Shown piece by piece: positions 13,101 through 23,459 of a DNA stretch of 64,000 nt. Within the stretch, counting starts at the first letter, position 1. Each line of letters opens with the position of its first letter. Location of the stretch: positions 1,839,501 to 1,903,500 of the forward strand of contig CALSFV010000204.1 in assembly GCA_943737045.1 (NCBI GenBank), in the 5' to 3' direction. The notes below the pieces were generated by a model that saw only the letters and a list, made by a program, of their open reading frames with translations, was not told the DNA's origin and made no database searches. The stretch is from Parapristionchus giblindavisi (taxonomy: Eukaryota; Nematoda; Chromadorea; Rhabditida; Diplogasteridae). The translations under genes and the position numbers were made by a program.

Positions 13101-14520
13101 GACATAGGAAGTGACATCCTGTTCTTTATTACTAGGGAATGGTTTCTTTGATGGTTGAAATTACGGGGAGTGACCTACATAGTAATATTCAGCATGGTCG
13201 ACTTAGTAAGAATCAACTTTGAAAAGTTGCCATTGATCGATTTTTTAAACGAGATCCGTCGCATATCCGCCGCACGAAAGACAACCAAAAAAGATTTTTT
13301 GGACTTGATTTCCACTGAAACAGCATTTTTTTTGCTTGAGTTACCATGCAGACATGAAATGCTGTCGGGGGAATCGAACTCGTGTTCAAAAAGTGAAAAA
13401 TGAAAAAAAAATGCAACTTTTTGGCTGTCTTTCGTGCGGCGGATATGCGACGGGTTTCGTTTAAACAATCGATCAATGGCAACTTATCAAAGTTGATTCT
13501 TACTAAGTCGACCATGCTGAATCTTACTATGTAGGTCACTCCCCGTAATGTCAACCATCAAAGAAACCATTCCCTAGTTAGATTTGACTGGTTGAACGCG
13601 TAGAGCGTGTGGCTCAGTGGTTAGCAGTCAGCGCTTGCTTGTAACCGCGACACACGAGTTCGATTCCCGTTTGCAATTTTCTATACAGTTGTGCTTCAAT
13701 TTCAAAAACTCGCGCCTTTCCCTGGGCATATCAATGAACTTTAAGTCCGAATTACGGTATTCCGGGGCATCTAAAATTTTTAAAAAAATTGTTCTTGTAT
13801 ACAAGGAGATGTGATCAATTGTTCTGTCTGGCCAGTTTAGTCGCGAAAAAAATCGTGGGTTCCCTTCTTTAAAGGAGCATGGCCAGCCAATTTTACACTC
13901 TTTTATTGATCTATAGTTCGGCCTGACTAGAAATGGTTTTAGCAGACTAACATTCTCGAAATTCTAACATTTTGCTCTCTCTCTCTCTGAGCGGCCAATT
14001 TTCCAGAGAATAAAAGAGAATAATATAAAGAGAAATTAAACGAAAATATGTAATAAATTTGAAGTTAGTCCGGACTAAAATGGGCCACACGTTTCCAGAA
14101 CAAAATGGAAAATGCATGGGTGCTCTGGAATAAATTAGTCGAGATTAAATGCAACTTTAGTCGTGAACAATACGCGAATTAATTATTCAAGATAAAAATG
14201 AGAAAATGATTTTCTATATAATATCGATTCTGAAATATTTTTCGAAAACTTATAATAAGTATATTCTATTTGACACCACTACTGACCAGTTTCTACGTAA
14301 AGCTATGTATTAGTGGCAAAGTAGCAAATTTGTCTAGTGTTGTAGATTATAACGCATTGAGAGGATATTCTCCACGAACCTTGGTGGAATAGGACGAGGC
14401 TCCCGTGACTGCAGCTCTTGACCAATGCCAGGCATCGGCGACGCAGCAGGAGGAGCATCTTAAGACCAAAGATCAAAGATCAATTTCGTGATATCGAGAT
14501 TGAGACTTACCATGGCTCAT
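10177..14520 (-). CDS. Uncharacterised nematode protein, paralogue B
   Basis: Twelve exons splice in phase on the minus strand: 14511-14520, 14380-14458, 12323-12424, 12060-12135, 11789-11896, 11593-11610, 11465-11536, 11340-11392, 11070-11172, 10876-10995, 10431-10512, 10177-10235. They encode about 293 residues. The ATG is in a 10-nt first exon (MSH). The order is a Pro-rich N-terminus, VKTRKLQWKTASSEEAVDAT, a Thr/Ser/Leu low-complexity run, a Lys/Arg-rich run (KHKRHRSESKSKGKNKYL), then the four blocks shared with paralogue A: KYEKAKKLMKIL, NHYLENALRFEHSERLRKFF, IIDLLVRAMNFVLDTI and AREHMIAALFNHPDLLPSKW. No catalytic motif is evident, so I assign no function. The 1.96-kb second intron carries a TIR element and a SINE-like repeat. 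The last residues and stop fall in a copy of the foldback repeat, so the C-terminus may be repeat-derived. The exon at 11593-11610 is only 18 nt; the model could be slightly wrong there. Confidence 0.85.
12433..12603. repeat. ~42-bp imperfect tandem repeat, about four copies
   Basis: Units of the type gagtcggagctctgccaaag followed by ctcatagagctagaattag recur in the second intron of paralogue B, each containing short gagctc palindromes. Confidence 0.8.
13131..13577. mobile_element. TIR element in intron 2 of paralogue B
   Basis: Ends tagggaatggtttctttgat and its inverse form terminal inverted repeats of about 140 bp with few differences. The loop contains a gggggaatcgaactcgtgtt segment that resembles the complement of a tRNA T-arm. 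The apparent 82-113-codon frames on both strands are mirror images from the arms, not genes. Confidence 0.85.
13604..13875 (+). mobile_element. tRNA-headed SINE-like repeat
   Basis: A tRNA-like head (13604-13672) has an A-box-like tggctcagtggttag and a B-box-like gagttcgattcccg, but the anticodon stem pairs poorly, so it is not a functional tRNA. It is followed by about 190 bp (from ttctatacagttgtgcttca to gtgggttcccttctttaaag) that recurs almost unchanged without the head at 30910-31109. Confidence 0.7.
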
Positions 14521-16775
14521 GGTCGACCGTTTCGGTCGACAACAAAGAGTAGAAATGATAAGAAGATAGCGAAAGAATTTGATTCGGCACTTTTGAATTA
14601 ATTCAGCGAAATATGAACAATGAATGAATACATAGTCAATATGCAGATGTTTGCGTGATTTATGCGTGCAGATTTGTGTTATTCGAATATATTTCTTTAA
14701 AATTTTCGGTCGACTGTCCGATCCAGTCGAGAATGAAAGGGAAAAAATGGAATAGGGGATGAATCGTCCTCTTATTATTCTAATTCTCGAATAAATTTAC
14801 ATTTAGTCTGAAAATATTCGAAATTGTTAGTTGAAGCTAACGTTAAAGGCTCACGCAGAGCTACTCTGTATTTTTCGTTCTAGCAATGTTCTCTTCCTTA
14901 TAATTATAATTTGCATACGAGAGAAGATGTGCATCAGGTCATTCAAAAAAAAGGAAAATTCTACGTTATACTTGTTATCACTGTCCTAACAGTGATCTCC
15001 CGCAGAACTCCGTGTGCCTTGAATAACAGACTATACCTTTACCTTTTTATCTCAGTTTCTACTTTTTCGACTACTGCGCTCGTCAGAAACTGTTTAGTGT
15101 TGGTTGTTATCGCGCCAATGAAACATGATTTATCGAATTCAGTTTGGCACAATACATCCATTAAATGCAAACACCTAGACATTTTGAAATTCTCCTCTCT
15201 GACCATACTCTCTCGTAAAAAAAGACAGCGAGAGGGCATTGCCAGAACGGAGACTTTCAAATTATTTCTGTGTGCGTCTTTAAAGGACACAAAGCACCTC
15301 ATTCACATTACCGGATTTGTCCACACCTCGATGCATGCATAATCCCAATATTTCAAAAATATTAAACATATTGTTGTTGTATGTGTGGACCACACCGGCT
15401 CGATTATCTTCAGCATGAGTGGTCGAAATAATTTCAAATTAGTTTGTGGTATTTACCCCCATCTGATTAGTTAGGAAGCTCCGCTTACGTCTTTGGACTG
15501 AAAATGATTAACGGTCCGCAAATGGTTTCCTAAACAGTTTTCCATTTTGAACACCCTAAAAAACAGAGAAAAATGTTGTACATAGTGCACGAGACCGGTA
15601 AGTCTTAAAGTTAACAGTACTTGAGTTAAAAATAACACAAAAAATGCTAAATATAAAAGGTCTTGGGAACTATAGAGTACAATTTTTTTTTCACTGTGTA
15701 CATCAATCATCTACACTGTGTGTTTGTAGTTTCATCTAATAATATCACCTTCCTCGTTCAGTGATTAAAAAAAACTAAAAGATACTGTAATTACGACGAA
15801 AGATAAAAGCAAATTTACTTTTTCTTATACAGGTTCCACTATATCTCAGTTTTCTGCATAACCTTGACCATAAGGCGGTTCTGTTCTCGTATTGCTAACT
15901 GGATAGATATCATTTTCAAAGATCGACTACAGACTACAGAATTCGCAAAGGGCATTTATCGATTAGATGGATTTCCATCGATGGCTTCGGGAGTGCCATT
16001 TTTGGGAGCCATAGTTGCTCATTGCCACGAGGGGCTCCCACCGTCCTTCCCCTTTCTCATGTCAACAGCATTAAATATAATTTCATTTATAAAGCAATAG
16101 TTCGTTTGGTTGATGGTTCTAGTGTGTATATATTTATATATTTTATCTACATGCACAGGCATGCAACGACACATGAAAATGATATGAACAAAAATAAATA
16201 GGTGATGATAATGACTTCGCTATCTAGAAGAAAGAAATAAGTGAAAGGTGACTCGGGGCGGGGGGTGGGGGGGGGTGAAAGGGATCTCCATACTTGATCA
16301 GTGGTCCCACTCGTAGATTATCTTGATTGCACATGGAGCGTGAGCAAGGAGCAGTGGACGAGGCTGCATGGAATGAACAGTGGATGAGGCTGCATGGAAC
16401 CGTATGCTGTTCCAATTCTTGCTCGTGGCTTCGCTTAGGAAGTTAGCTATAACTGTCTTCCGAAGGAAATCAACAATGGAAATATCGATCGATTATTGAT
16501 TTATTGATCAACGAAGAGGTCATGCGATTGCATCAGATAAGGGCGGCGACGTGTTCGTTTAACTGAAACCGTTGCCCTCGTTCGTGCATTACCACATTTT
16601 TTGGAGATGGCAATAAATAAAGAGATAGAGAAAAGTTTAGAGATTTATGTGAAAATGACGAATTTAGGAACTCGATCATACTTGTTATGGTTGTCGTGTT
16701 AGCCTTACAATTAGGTACAGTCTTAGTCTTACAATTAGTATTAAGCTTAGCCTTAGCGAAAGTAGTGTATGCAAA
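14521..16775. other. Gene-poor intergenic region
   Basis: No supported gene. The 143-codon frame at 14911-15342 contains a copy of the foldback repeat (15180-15290, ctctcgtaaaaaaagacagc region) and ends beside it, so it is probably chance. G-rich tracts occur at 16255-16277, and a 17-bp phrase aggctgcatggaa is duplicated at 16345-16400. Confidence 0.5.
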
Positions 16776-16990
16776 TCGGATCGGCACTCTCTACAATGCA
16801 AATCGGATAGACACTCTTTACTTGTCTTAAAAGTTGTACTTTTAAAACGCATAACAAGCTTCAAACATATCTTCAAGCAATGTCAAATATGTAAATATGT
16901 CTTTCGGGTCTTGTGATCAATCTCTATAATTTTACCCGAACAGTCTTCTTACGAAAAAACTCGAGGGTTTCCATCTTTAACCTTAGCCTT
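16776..16990. repeat. Dispersed repeat, also present inverted at 54776-55071
   Basis: The segment with gcaaatcggata, gttgtacttttaaa, cataacaagcttcaaacata and ctcgagggtttccatcttta matches the reverse complement of 54780-54975. The 54.8-kb copy has both terminal repeats; this one is partial. Confidence 0.7.
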
Positions 16991-18870
16991 AGCCTTAGTC
17001 TAAGCTTTAGAATTATTATTAAACCTATTGTTAGCCTTGGTATTAAACTTAGCCTTAGCCTTACTGCTCCAGAGTTAAAGGTAGTTAGCGATCCCCGATG
17101 AGAATGATTGCTAAATTGTTCGAAAGATATTCGCTGAATAGCCATAGTGACTGTTTCGATGTGTTGAACGTTAACTGATCAATTAGCTCGATGTTGTTAG
17201 TTTTACAAGGCGAATAAAATAGTGAGTCAATCTCTATCACCGACTGATATCAAGTTAGGCAATGTGTGAGATCAAAAGTTCATTGACAAGGGTGTATACT
17301 GTACTCGATGATACTGTATTAGTATACTGTATATTCTACTGTTATATAACTAAAATTAGATAGCGAGAGCGGAGAGTTTCAAATTAACTTGGGCCGTGCC
17401 TTTAAAGCACGTTTGAGGCAGTAGGAGAAGGTACCAGAGTGCGGTAAAATAAATATGTTTCACGAGTTGAAGAAAAGAATATAACAACTAAAATGTAATA
17501 ATGATTCGATTTTCGAGAAAACAAAAATATTTAAATTTAATAATTTATAATACATAGTAAGACTATCTATCCCATTCAAATCAGAATTTTTCACACTGGC
17601 CATCTTCTGCACTGCAGTCCACGAAAAAAACGTTAAGTTTATTGTTTTAACATGAGTCTACAACATGAGGACACGCCGTGCTAAATGAAACTCAGCAACG
17701 CTACCTCGCATTCTGCGTCTGAGAGAGAATATTACCAGAGCGGAGAGTTTCAAATTTAACATGAATGAACCACTCTCGATTTGTTATTGCGCACTCAACC
17801 TTGACTGGATTATACCGGAGTAGATGGACAAGGGTTGTTTCAGTGGGTTTGAACGAAGGTCACCTATGTAGATTTGTTGTGATAATGGAACCGATGTCGA
17901 GTTCAAACGTCCCTAAACTAAAGAAATGACAATGTGGTTCGAAAAAACTGTGGGTTTGTCACCTTCTTTTTTGTTTGATACTTTGTATCATAGGTGATTG
18001 TGAATGCGGAACCGTTCTGTATCCAATTGATATACGAACAAGATATGGAGATATTTCAAATAGAGATTTGAGATATCGGAGATATGAGGAGATATGGTGA
18101 TCCCTCGCATGGAACCTCAACGATTTCAGTCCTAAATTATTATTTTTTAAATACAGTTGAAAATTCTGTCCGAGTCAAAGGAATACCCAAGCTGTCTGTC
18201 CAAATTTGCAAAGTTTCAATCAGAAAGCGGATCCTATAATTAGCTCATGATGCTACTTTAACGTAAGCAGATGGAACAATGTGATCAAGCGGAAACCGAT
18301 CAGTTACCACAACAAAATCGTTACAACACACATCTTGATATTCACCAAAACTTATATTCTTCTACTGCATACTTAACCCAATTCGCTCTAATGAAACCCA
18401 TTTGGGACGGTGTTTACAAAGTTTCTTGAAAGAGCGTAAGTGCATTTTGGCCCAGTCAATGTTTTTCCCAAAGCCGATGAGAGGTCATTGACTTTGTAAC
18501 TCGGCTGACCTCTGCGAATGGAAGAGGAGTTACCGCGAAAAGTAGTTAGCAACCGAGGGACACACGATCATTGAAGAGACCGACAGAGAAAAAGAGGAAC
18601 GGTTATCTACTAAACCTATATCGCTGAAAGATGAAAAACACTGATTAGAAATATTGCGATAGAGTAAGAGACTAGAGAGCGAAGGGTTCGAAGAGTATCC
18701 AGACGGCTAGAGTGTGCTAGAGAAACTACCTCGATTATTTGTTGTTCATGAAACAGTTAGGGAGCACCTGCGAGATAGTGTGTGCAATCATGAGGGTGGC
18801 AGACGGCTCGAGAGCGGGCGAGAGTGCACGGCGAAGCGAGAGGGCAGCATTACTGCAGTAAGCACGCACT
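16991..18870. other. Intergenic region upstream of the collagen gene
   Basis: Contains ccttagccttag-type short repeats (16976-17065), partial foldback-repeat copies near 17340-17420 and 17700-17790, and gagatat-type repeats near 18040-18100. No coding exon recognised. Confidence 0.5.
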
Positions 18871-18874
18871 GTCG

Positions 18875-18882
18875 TATATAAG
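18875..18882 (+). promoter_or_regulatory. TATA box of the collagen gene
   Basis: tatataag lies about 330 bp upstream of the collagen ATG. A donor-like aag|gtaggt near 18934 and an acceptor directly before the ATG (19206) suggest a short non-coding first exon and a 5'-UTR intron, or alternatively a trans-splice acceptor at the ATG. Confidence 0.6.
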
Positions 18883-19206
18883 GGCGGTTAGCTGATCGGC
18901 AAGCAGACTCGTCTTGTGTCTCTTCCTCTCAAGGTAGGTCTCAAACCGATCTTTCGTTACCGTATGTCGATTATCGTAGCCGCGAATCATACTGTATTTT
19001 GTAACCTGGAATATAGTAATAAGTAAATTACATATTTAAATAATTTATGCTGATCATCGAAATAGAGTAACCATGCAGTAAATTAATGCTATAGAGATCT
19101 TTCATAAACGTGAAATAGTTGATAAGTGGAGCCGGGGAATAGTAAAACCCGAGTTATAGTCGGGAAATAGTTTTTAAAAAAACCACAGTAACCCCATATT
19201 ATACAG

Positions 19207-20851
19207 ATGGAGACGGATCACAAAGTGAAGGCTTACCGCTTCGTCGGCTACACCTCAGTCGTCTTCTCGGCTGTGTCCATTCTGGCTCTCGTAGTCAGGT
19301 ACGAGACTTGTTTCTGAGGCAGACCCCATACGGGTTTGGTTCCTGCTTTCAGTCTGCCCGCCCTCAACAACTACGCCGCCCACTCACGCCAGCAGGTCCT
19401 CCGCGATCTTCACGATTGCAAGGTAATCGATCTTTGATCTCTGAACTTTATTTCCTTGAAGTACACTTTATCATTCGATTTCAGGCCGCCGTCGCTGGAG
19501 TGTTCGCCGGCATCGGAGGAATGCAGGTTTGTTATCTTGATCTACCGTAGTCTAATCCTACCGTAAATCGATACATTCCTACCGTATTCTCAAACTACCG
19601 TAACCCGATACATTCCAACCGTATTCTCAAACTACCGTAACCGCTCCGTATTTTCAGCAGGCCTTCCACCAGAAGAACCGTACCGCTCGTTATGCCGCCT
19701 ACAACTACAGAAGTGATTATTGATTTTTTTGTGAATCATTGAATTTTCAAAAATATCAATTTCAAAAAATGTATTTCAGACACCCGCCAGAACTACGGTG
19801 GATACGACAACAACAACTACGGTAAGCTTTATCTTAATCGATAGACTACAGTATCCCTAGTATACCGTAACCCAATCGTTGCAGGATCCAACAGCGGATA
19901 CGGAGCTTCATCAAACTACGACTCTGGAAGCTCCTCCAACTATGGATCATCCGGATCCTCCAACTACGGAGACTCCTCATCCAACTATGGCTCAGCTGGA
20001 TCTTCCAACTATGGATCCGCCGGAGCCTCATCATACAGCCAGAACTACCAGGCAACCGACTACCACCAGGATGCCCAGTGCAACGGATGCTGCCTTCCCG
20101 GACCCGCCGGACCCCAGGGAGCCCCTGGCCGACCCGGAACCCCCGGACACCCCGGAGCACCCGGACAGCCCGGAAACCCCGGACGTCCTCCCAGCACCCC
20201 TTGCCAGCCCACCACTCCTCCTCCCTGCCGCCCTTGCCCCGCCGGACGCCCCGGAGCCCCCGGAGCTCCCGGAGCCCCTGGAAACGACGGACGCCCTGGA
20301 GGACCTGGACGCGCTGTAAGTTGTGATTTAGCGATATATCTATAGTATCATCAATATGTTAAATCCCAACATTTTAGGGACCCGACGGAGCTCCCGGAGA
20401 GAACGGAGGGCGTGGACAGCCCGGATTCGCTGGACGCCCCGGAAACGACGGAAGACCCGGAGCTCCCGGAAAGTCTGCCAACTCTGGCCGCCCCATCCCC
20501 GGAAGAGACGGACAGCCCGGTCGCCCCGGATCTCAGGGACCTCAGGGTAAGCGAGCTCTCGGTGCTCCTCGGAACTAAGACGAGAGCTCTATTCAGGACC
20601 CGCTGGACGCCCCGGAAACGACGGACGCCCTGGAAACAACGGATCTCGTGGACAGCCCGGAGCCCCCGGTGGACCCGGTGCGTAGTCTGCAAATATGGAT
20701 TTAGTACTGACTTTGTTTTGCAGGAAACGATGGAGCTCCCGGAAACGCTGGACGTCCCGGAAACTCCGGAGGACGCGGAGAGCGCGGTATCTGCCCCAAG
20801 TACTGCGCCCTCGACGGAGGAATCTTCTTCGAGGATGGAACTCGCCGTTAA
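19207..20851 (+). CDS. Cuticle collagen
   Basis: A structural collagen secreted by the hypodermis into the nematode cuticle. Nine exons splice in phase: 19207-19298, 19353-19422, 19485-19526, 19658-19712, 19780-19821, 19885-20315, 20378-20546, 20597-20677, 20724-20851, encoding 369 residues. The N-terminus has the family's cytoplasmic lead and hydrophobic signal/anchor ([18 protein letters not shown], about residues 18-36). A long Ser-Asn-Tyr-Gly-rich insert (about 101-155) precedes the first cysteine group CNGCC (about 166-170), interrupted Gly-X-Y blocks with a second Cys cluster, and a C-terminal CPKYC group ending FFEDGTRR, a well-known cuticle collagen ending. Exon 4 has a tandem CAGCAG acceptor, so a one-Gln variant is likely. 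Two donors are GTGATT and GTGCGT rather than GTAAG/GTGAG. The symbol is not assigned because col genes are too similar. Confidence 0.96.
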
Positions 20852-20882
20852 ACGACGATGCGACACGATCAACATTATCAGC

Positions 20883-20888
20883 AATAAA
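20883..20888 (+). terminator. Poly(A) signal of the collagen gene
   Basis: AATAAA 31 bases after the TAA stop, the usual spacing for nematode 3' UTRs. Confidence 0.75.
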
Positions 20889-22960
20889 GAAATCACTCAG
20901 CATATTTACCTTTTTTTGCTGTTCAATGCACCTTAAAACATGGGGAAGCCATATAAACAAAACAACAAACAAAACATACACGTACACAGTTTCTTAGTAA
21001 CTCATTATTTAGAGACTTCGACCAACAGTTAAAAGAGCAATGTGGTGTCGCAATCGAGGGATTTCTGCAAACGTCTTATTGTTAGACTGCCCATGTGGCC
21101 CCACGTTCGTAGACAAACGGTTTGATGGATGCTTCATGGATGCAGTAAAATGCTGAGGAATTGTGGGGTATAAACATCAATGTTGGAGGACTACTTCCTT
21201 TAAAGCCGTTCGGAATCTGTAGTTTTCCTTGTTGGGACAGGCAAATAATCACGTTAACGATATCCCGCATGCATAAGACAACGTATCGTTTTTTGTTTCA
21301 CATGAAATTTCTACAATTTCTATCGTTTTCTGGTTGATCAAAATACTGTAGAAGATCATGGCATATGTCACGTCATATGTAATATCGTTTATCTCTTCGT
21401 TGAATCGGCATTTTGGTTCATCGGCGGAACAGAAAAATACGGCGAACAAGTTTGGACAGAGTGTGACCAATTTAATGTAGACAAATTGAGAGATAGAAAT
21501 CAATCGGTTTCTGTCCACCAATCTAGGTACCGAGATTTGATCGATTATTGCAGTGGCGTATATGCAAAAGGGCTGAATGGGCTAAATATTACCATTATTC
21601 GTAAATTGACAACTATTCCCTTGTTTGTGATACAATATCGAAAAATTATATATCACTGTACCATCTAAACAAACATACTAAAAATAGAGGGAAACGGTCT
21701 ACTGCGAAGAATGTTATGGTTGAAAAACCAAAATATCATAGAATATTGGCCAGCACATTTCTCGTATCTCCCACTGTAACAGCAAAATGTTCTTCAATTG
21801 TCAGTCTTGGAACAACCAATACAAACAATGCCAATATACGTAGCAATGTGTTGAGTCATCGATTAATCGATTGATTTATTGATTGATTAATCGATTGATT
21901 GATCGATTGATCCATTTTTCGTGGTTCTCATATCATACGATTGAAAATACGATAGTTTCACGAAACGAGAGACTTTACGGACGAGAATAGCTTCCCGACT
22001 TCGCAAATCCAGACAAGACTTGAAGGAAAACCTCGCGCTAATTTTAAACTATCCGCTCTGGCAATGCTCTCCCACTTTCTTTGTCTGCTAGAGAGCGTTG
22101 CTCGAGCGGAGAATAAATTAGCTCGATGTATGCTTTTAAATGAAAGATTAACAGTTACAGTTTAAGCACATTTATCAAGAGTGGGCTCTGATGTGTATAT
22201 TGGGGCAACTTTTTGCATTTCTCGTAGACAGTTGAGTAGATCTAGGAATTTATTTAATCGAACATGTTGAAAATTAGAGCCGGATCCATGCAATATATTT
22301 CCGTGGCATTAAGGTATGGACTGAGATTAGTAGGAATTCCCGTTGCCAAATCAGTACCGAATATCCGGCAATGAACCAGTGATGAATACCACCGACTCAT
22401 AGAAATCTGAGCATTAATGCCTGACATGGTAAAGACATTGAAATTGAACTACTCTGACGAAGAGTAGACCTTCAATATGTAATAATTGTTGATAGTTGTG
22501 AAAAACTGTCTTGTGATCTTCCCCATCCTCACAAGCCAATCTTCCTGCCATATGTCTCACCCCTATTCCGATTAATATTATTATTATTTATTTATTTTTC
22601 CTTCAATATATTTAACAGAAATAAATGAAATTTGATCAGTGGAACTAGAAATTATGAAATATCACTGCAATGTGTTGTGAAGCCTTGTGATCTTCCTTAT
22701 CTCACGCCAATCTTCCTGCCAGCCTCTCGTCTATCCCAATTACGCCTAATCTCCTTGTTCCGCCGGATCAATTGTTCCACAAGGTCTCGTCCCATCCGAC
22801 ACTCTCTCACTTTCCCCTACTCTCTCACGCATGACCATACGACTCTATCGAGGGAGTGAGTAATCATAATCAATCTGTGGACACGATAACTCTCATAGAT
22901 GAGAATCTCCCACCGCCTGGCCCTCTCATCGTGGGACTATCAGCATAAGTGAATAATAAG
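20889..22960. other. Intergenic; ATCGATT simple repeat and a ~65-bp duplication
   Basis: No gene recognised. 21857-21915 is a run of attgatcgattaatcgatt-type units. A copy of the foldback repeat lies at 22024-22140. A phrase running from cttgtgatcttcc to caatcttcctgcca occurs at 22510-22555 and again at 22684-22722. Confidence 0.6.
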
Positions 22961-22968
22961 GCGCCCTG

Positions 22969-22976
22969 TATATAAG
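22969..22976 (+). promoter_or_regulatory. TATA box upstream of hairpin cluster
   Basis: tatataag, identical to the collagen TATA box, about 90 bp before the first of three hairpins and not followed by any plausible coding exon. Confidence 0.45.
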
Positions 22977-23065
22977 GTCTTCACAACTGCCCAAGTTAGT
23001 GTTGTACATGGTTGTTCTTCTTCTAGTACAGTATTCCAAGTCGAGCTACAGTAACACAGTTCTAT

Positions 23066-23145
23066 AGGTGATCGTCTACCCTACCCTTGGGGTACGCCAT
23101 AGCCTGCCCGTTCTATATCGGAATGGTCTGCCGAATTACCTACAG
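23066..23145 (+). ncRNA. Candidate hairpin RNA 1 of a cluster
   Basis: taggtgatcgtctacc can pair with ggtctgccgaattaccta with two small bulges and wobble pairs. The stem is weaker than those of the next two hairpins and is included mainly because of its position and spacing. Confidence 0.3.
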
Positions 23146-23212
23146 TATCCTTGATTTTACTACCGTATACTTGCGATCTACCGTAATCATCGTCCATCCT
23201 CGGGCACTCCTC

Positions 23213-23288
23213 TCTTGAGCAGGCCCCTCGACCTACTTCGTATTGAATAGTAGTAGATCGGTGGCCTGCTCAGAAGAGGTCGTGCACT
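23213..23288 (+). ncRNA. Candidate miRNA-like hairpin 2
   Basis: The arm cctctcttgagcaggcc pairs with ggcctgctcagaagagg almost perfectly. The pairing continues inward through cgacctact/agtagatcg and outward through gcac/gtgc, giving about 30 bp of stem and a loop of roughly 15 nt, which is the size of a miRNA precursor. I do not recognise the seed from known nematode families. Confidence 0.45.
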
Positions 23289-23357
23289 AATTGAGTAGTG
23301 GTGCGTGGTGTGGTGTGCGGTGCGTCAAGTGCCCTAGCAGTGATAAGAGAAGTGCCA

Positions 23358-23431
23358 AACGGCGCTCTCACACACTCCGGTATCATATCCAGTTGAGGCC
23401 GATCTGATACCCCTGTGCGTGAGACTGCCAT
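23358..23431 (+). ncRNA. Candidate miRNA-like hairpin 3
   Basis: ctctcacacactccggtatc pairs with gatacccctgtgcgtgagac with few mismatches; the loop is about 20 nt. The three hairpin starts (23066, 23213, 23358) are about 146 bp apart. No coding potential. Confidence 0.45.
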
Positions 23432-23459
23432 GTCATGCTCATCTTCTTAAACGTCCACA

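Noticed and set aside
13155..13554. 82-113-codon frames on both strands with near-identical peptides
   Set aside because: The identical peptides come from the two inverted arms of a TIR element.
13604..13680. Functional tRNA-Thr (TGT)
   Set aside because: A- and B-box-like motifs are present but the anticodon and acceptor stems do not pair; it continues into a dispersed repeat body.
14911..15342. 143-codon frame
   Set aside because: Largely overlaps a copy of the foldback repeat and has no domain or splice context.
16976..17065. ccttagccttag repeats as interstitial telomere
   Set aside because: The nematode telomere unit is TTAGGC (complement GCCTAA); the unit here is GCCTTA, and the run is short and irregular.
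19879..20936. Large Pro/Glu/Arg-rich frames on both strands
   Set aside because: Shadows of the collagen Gly-X-Y exons in other frames.
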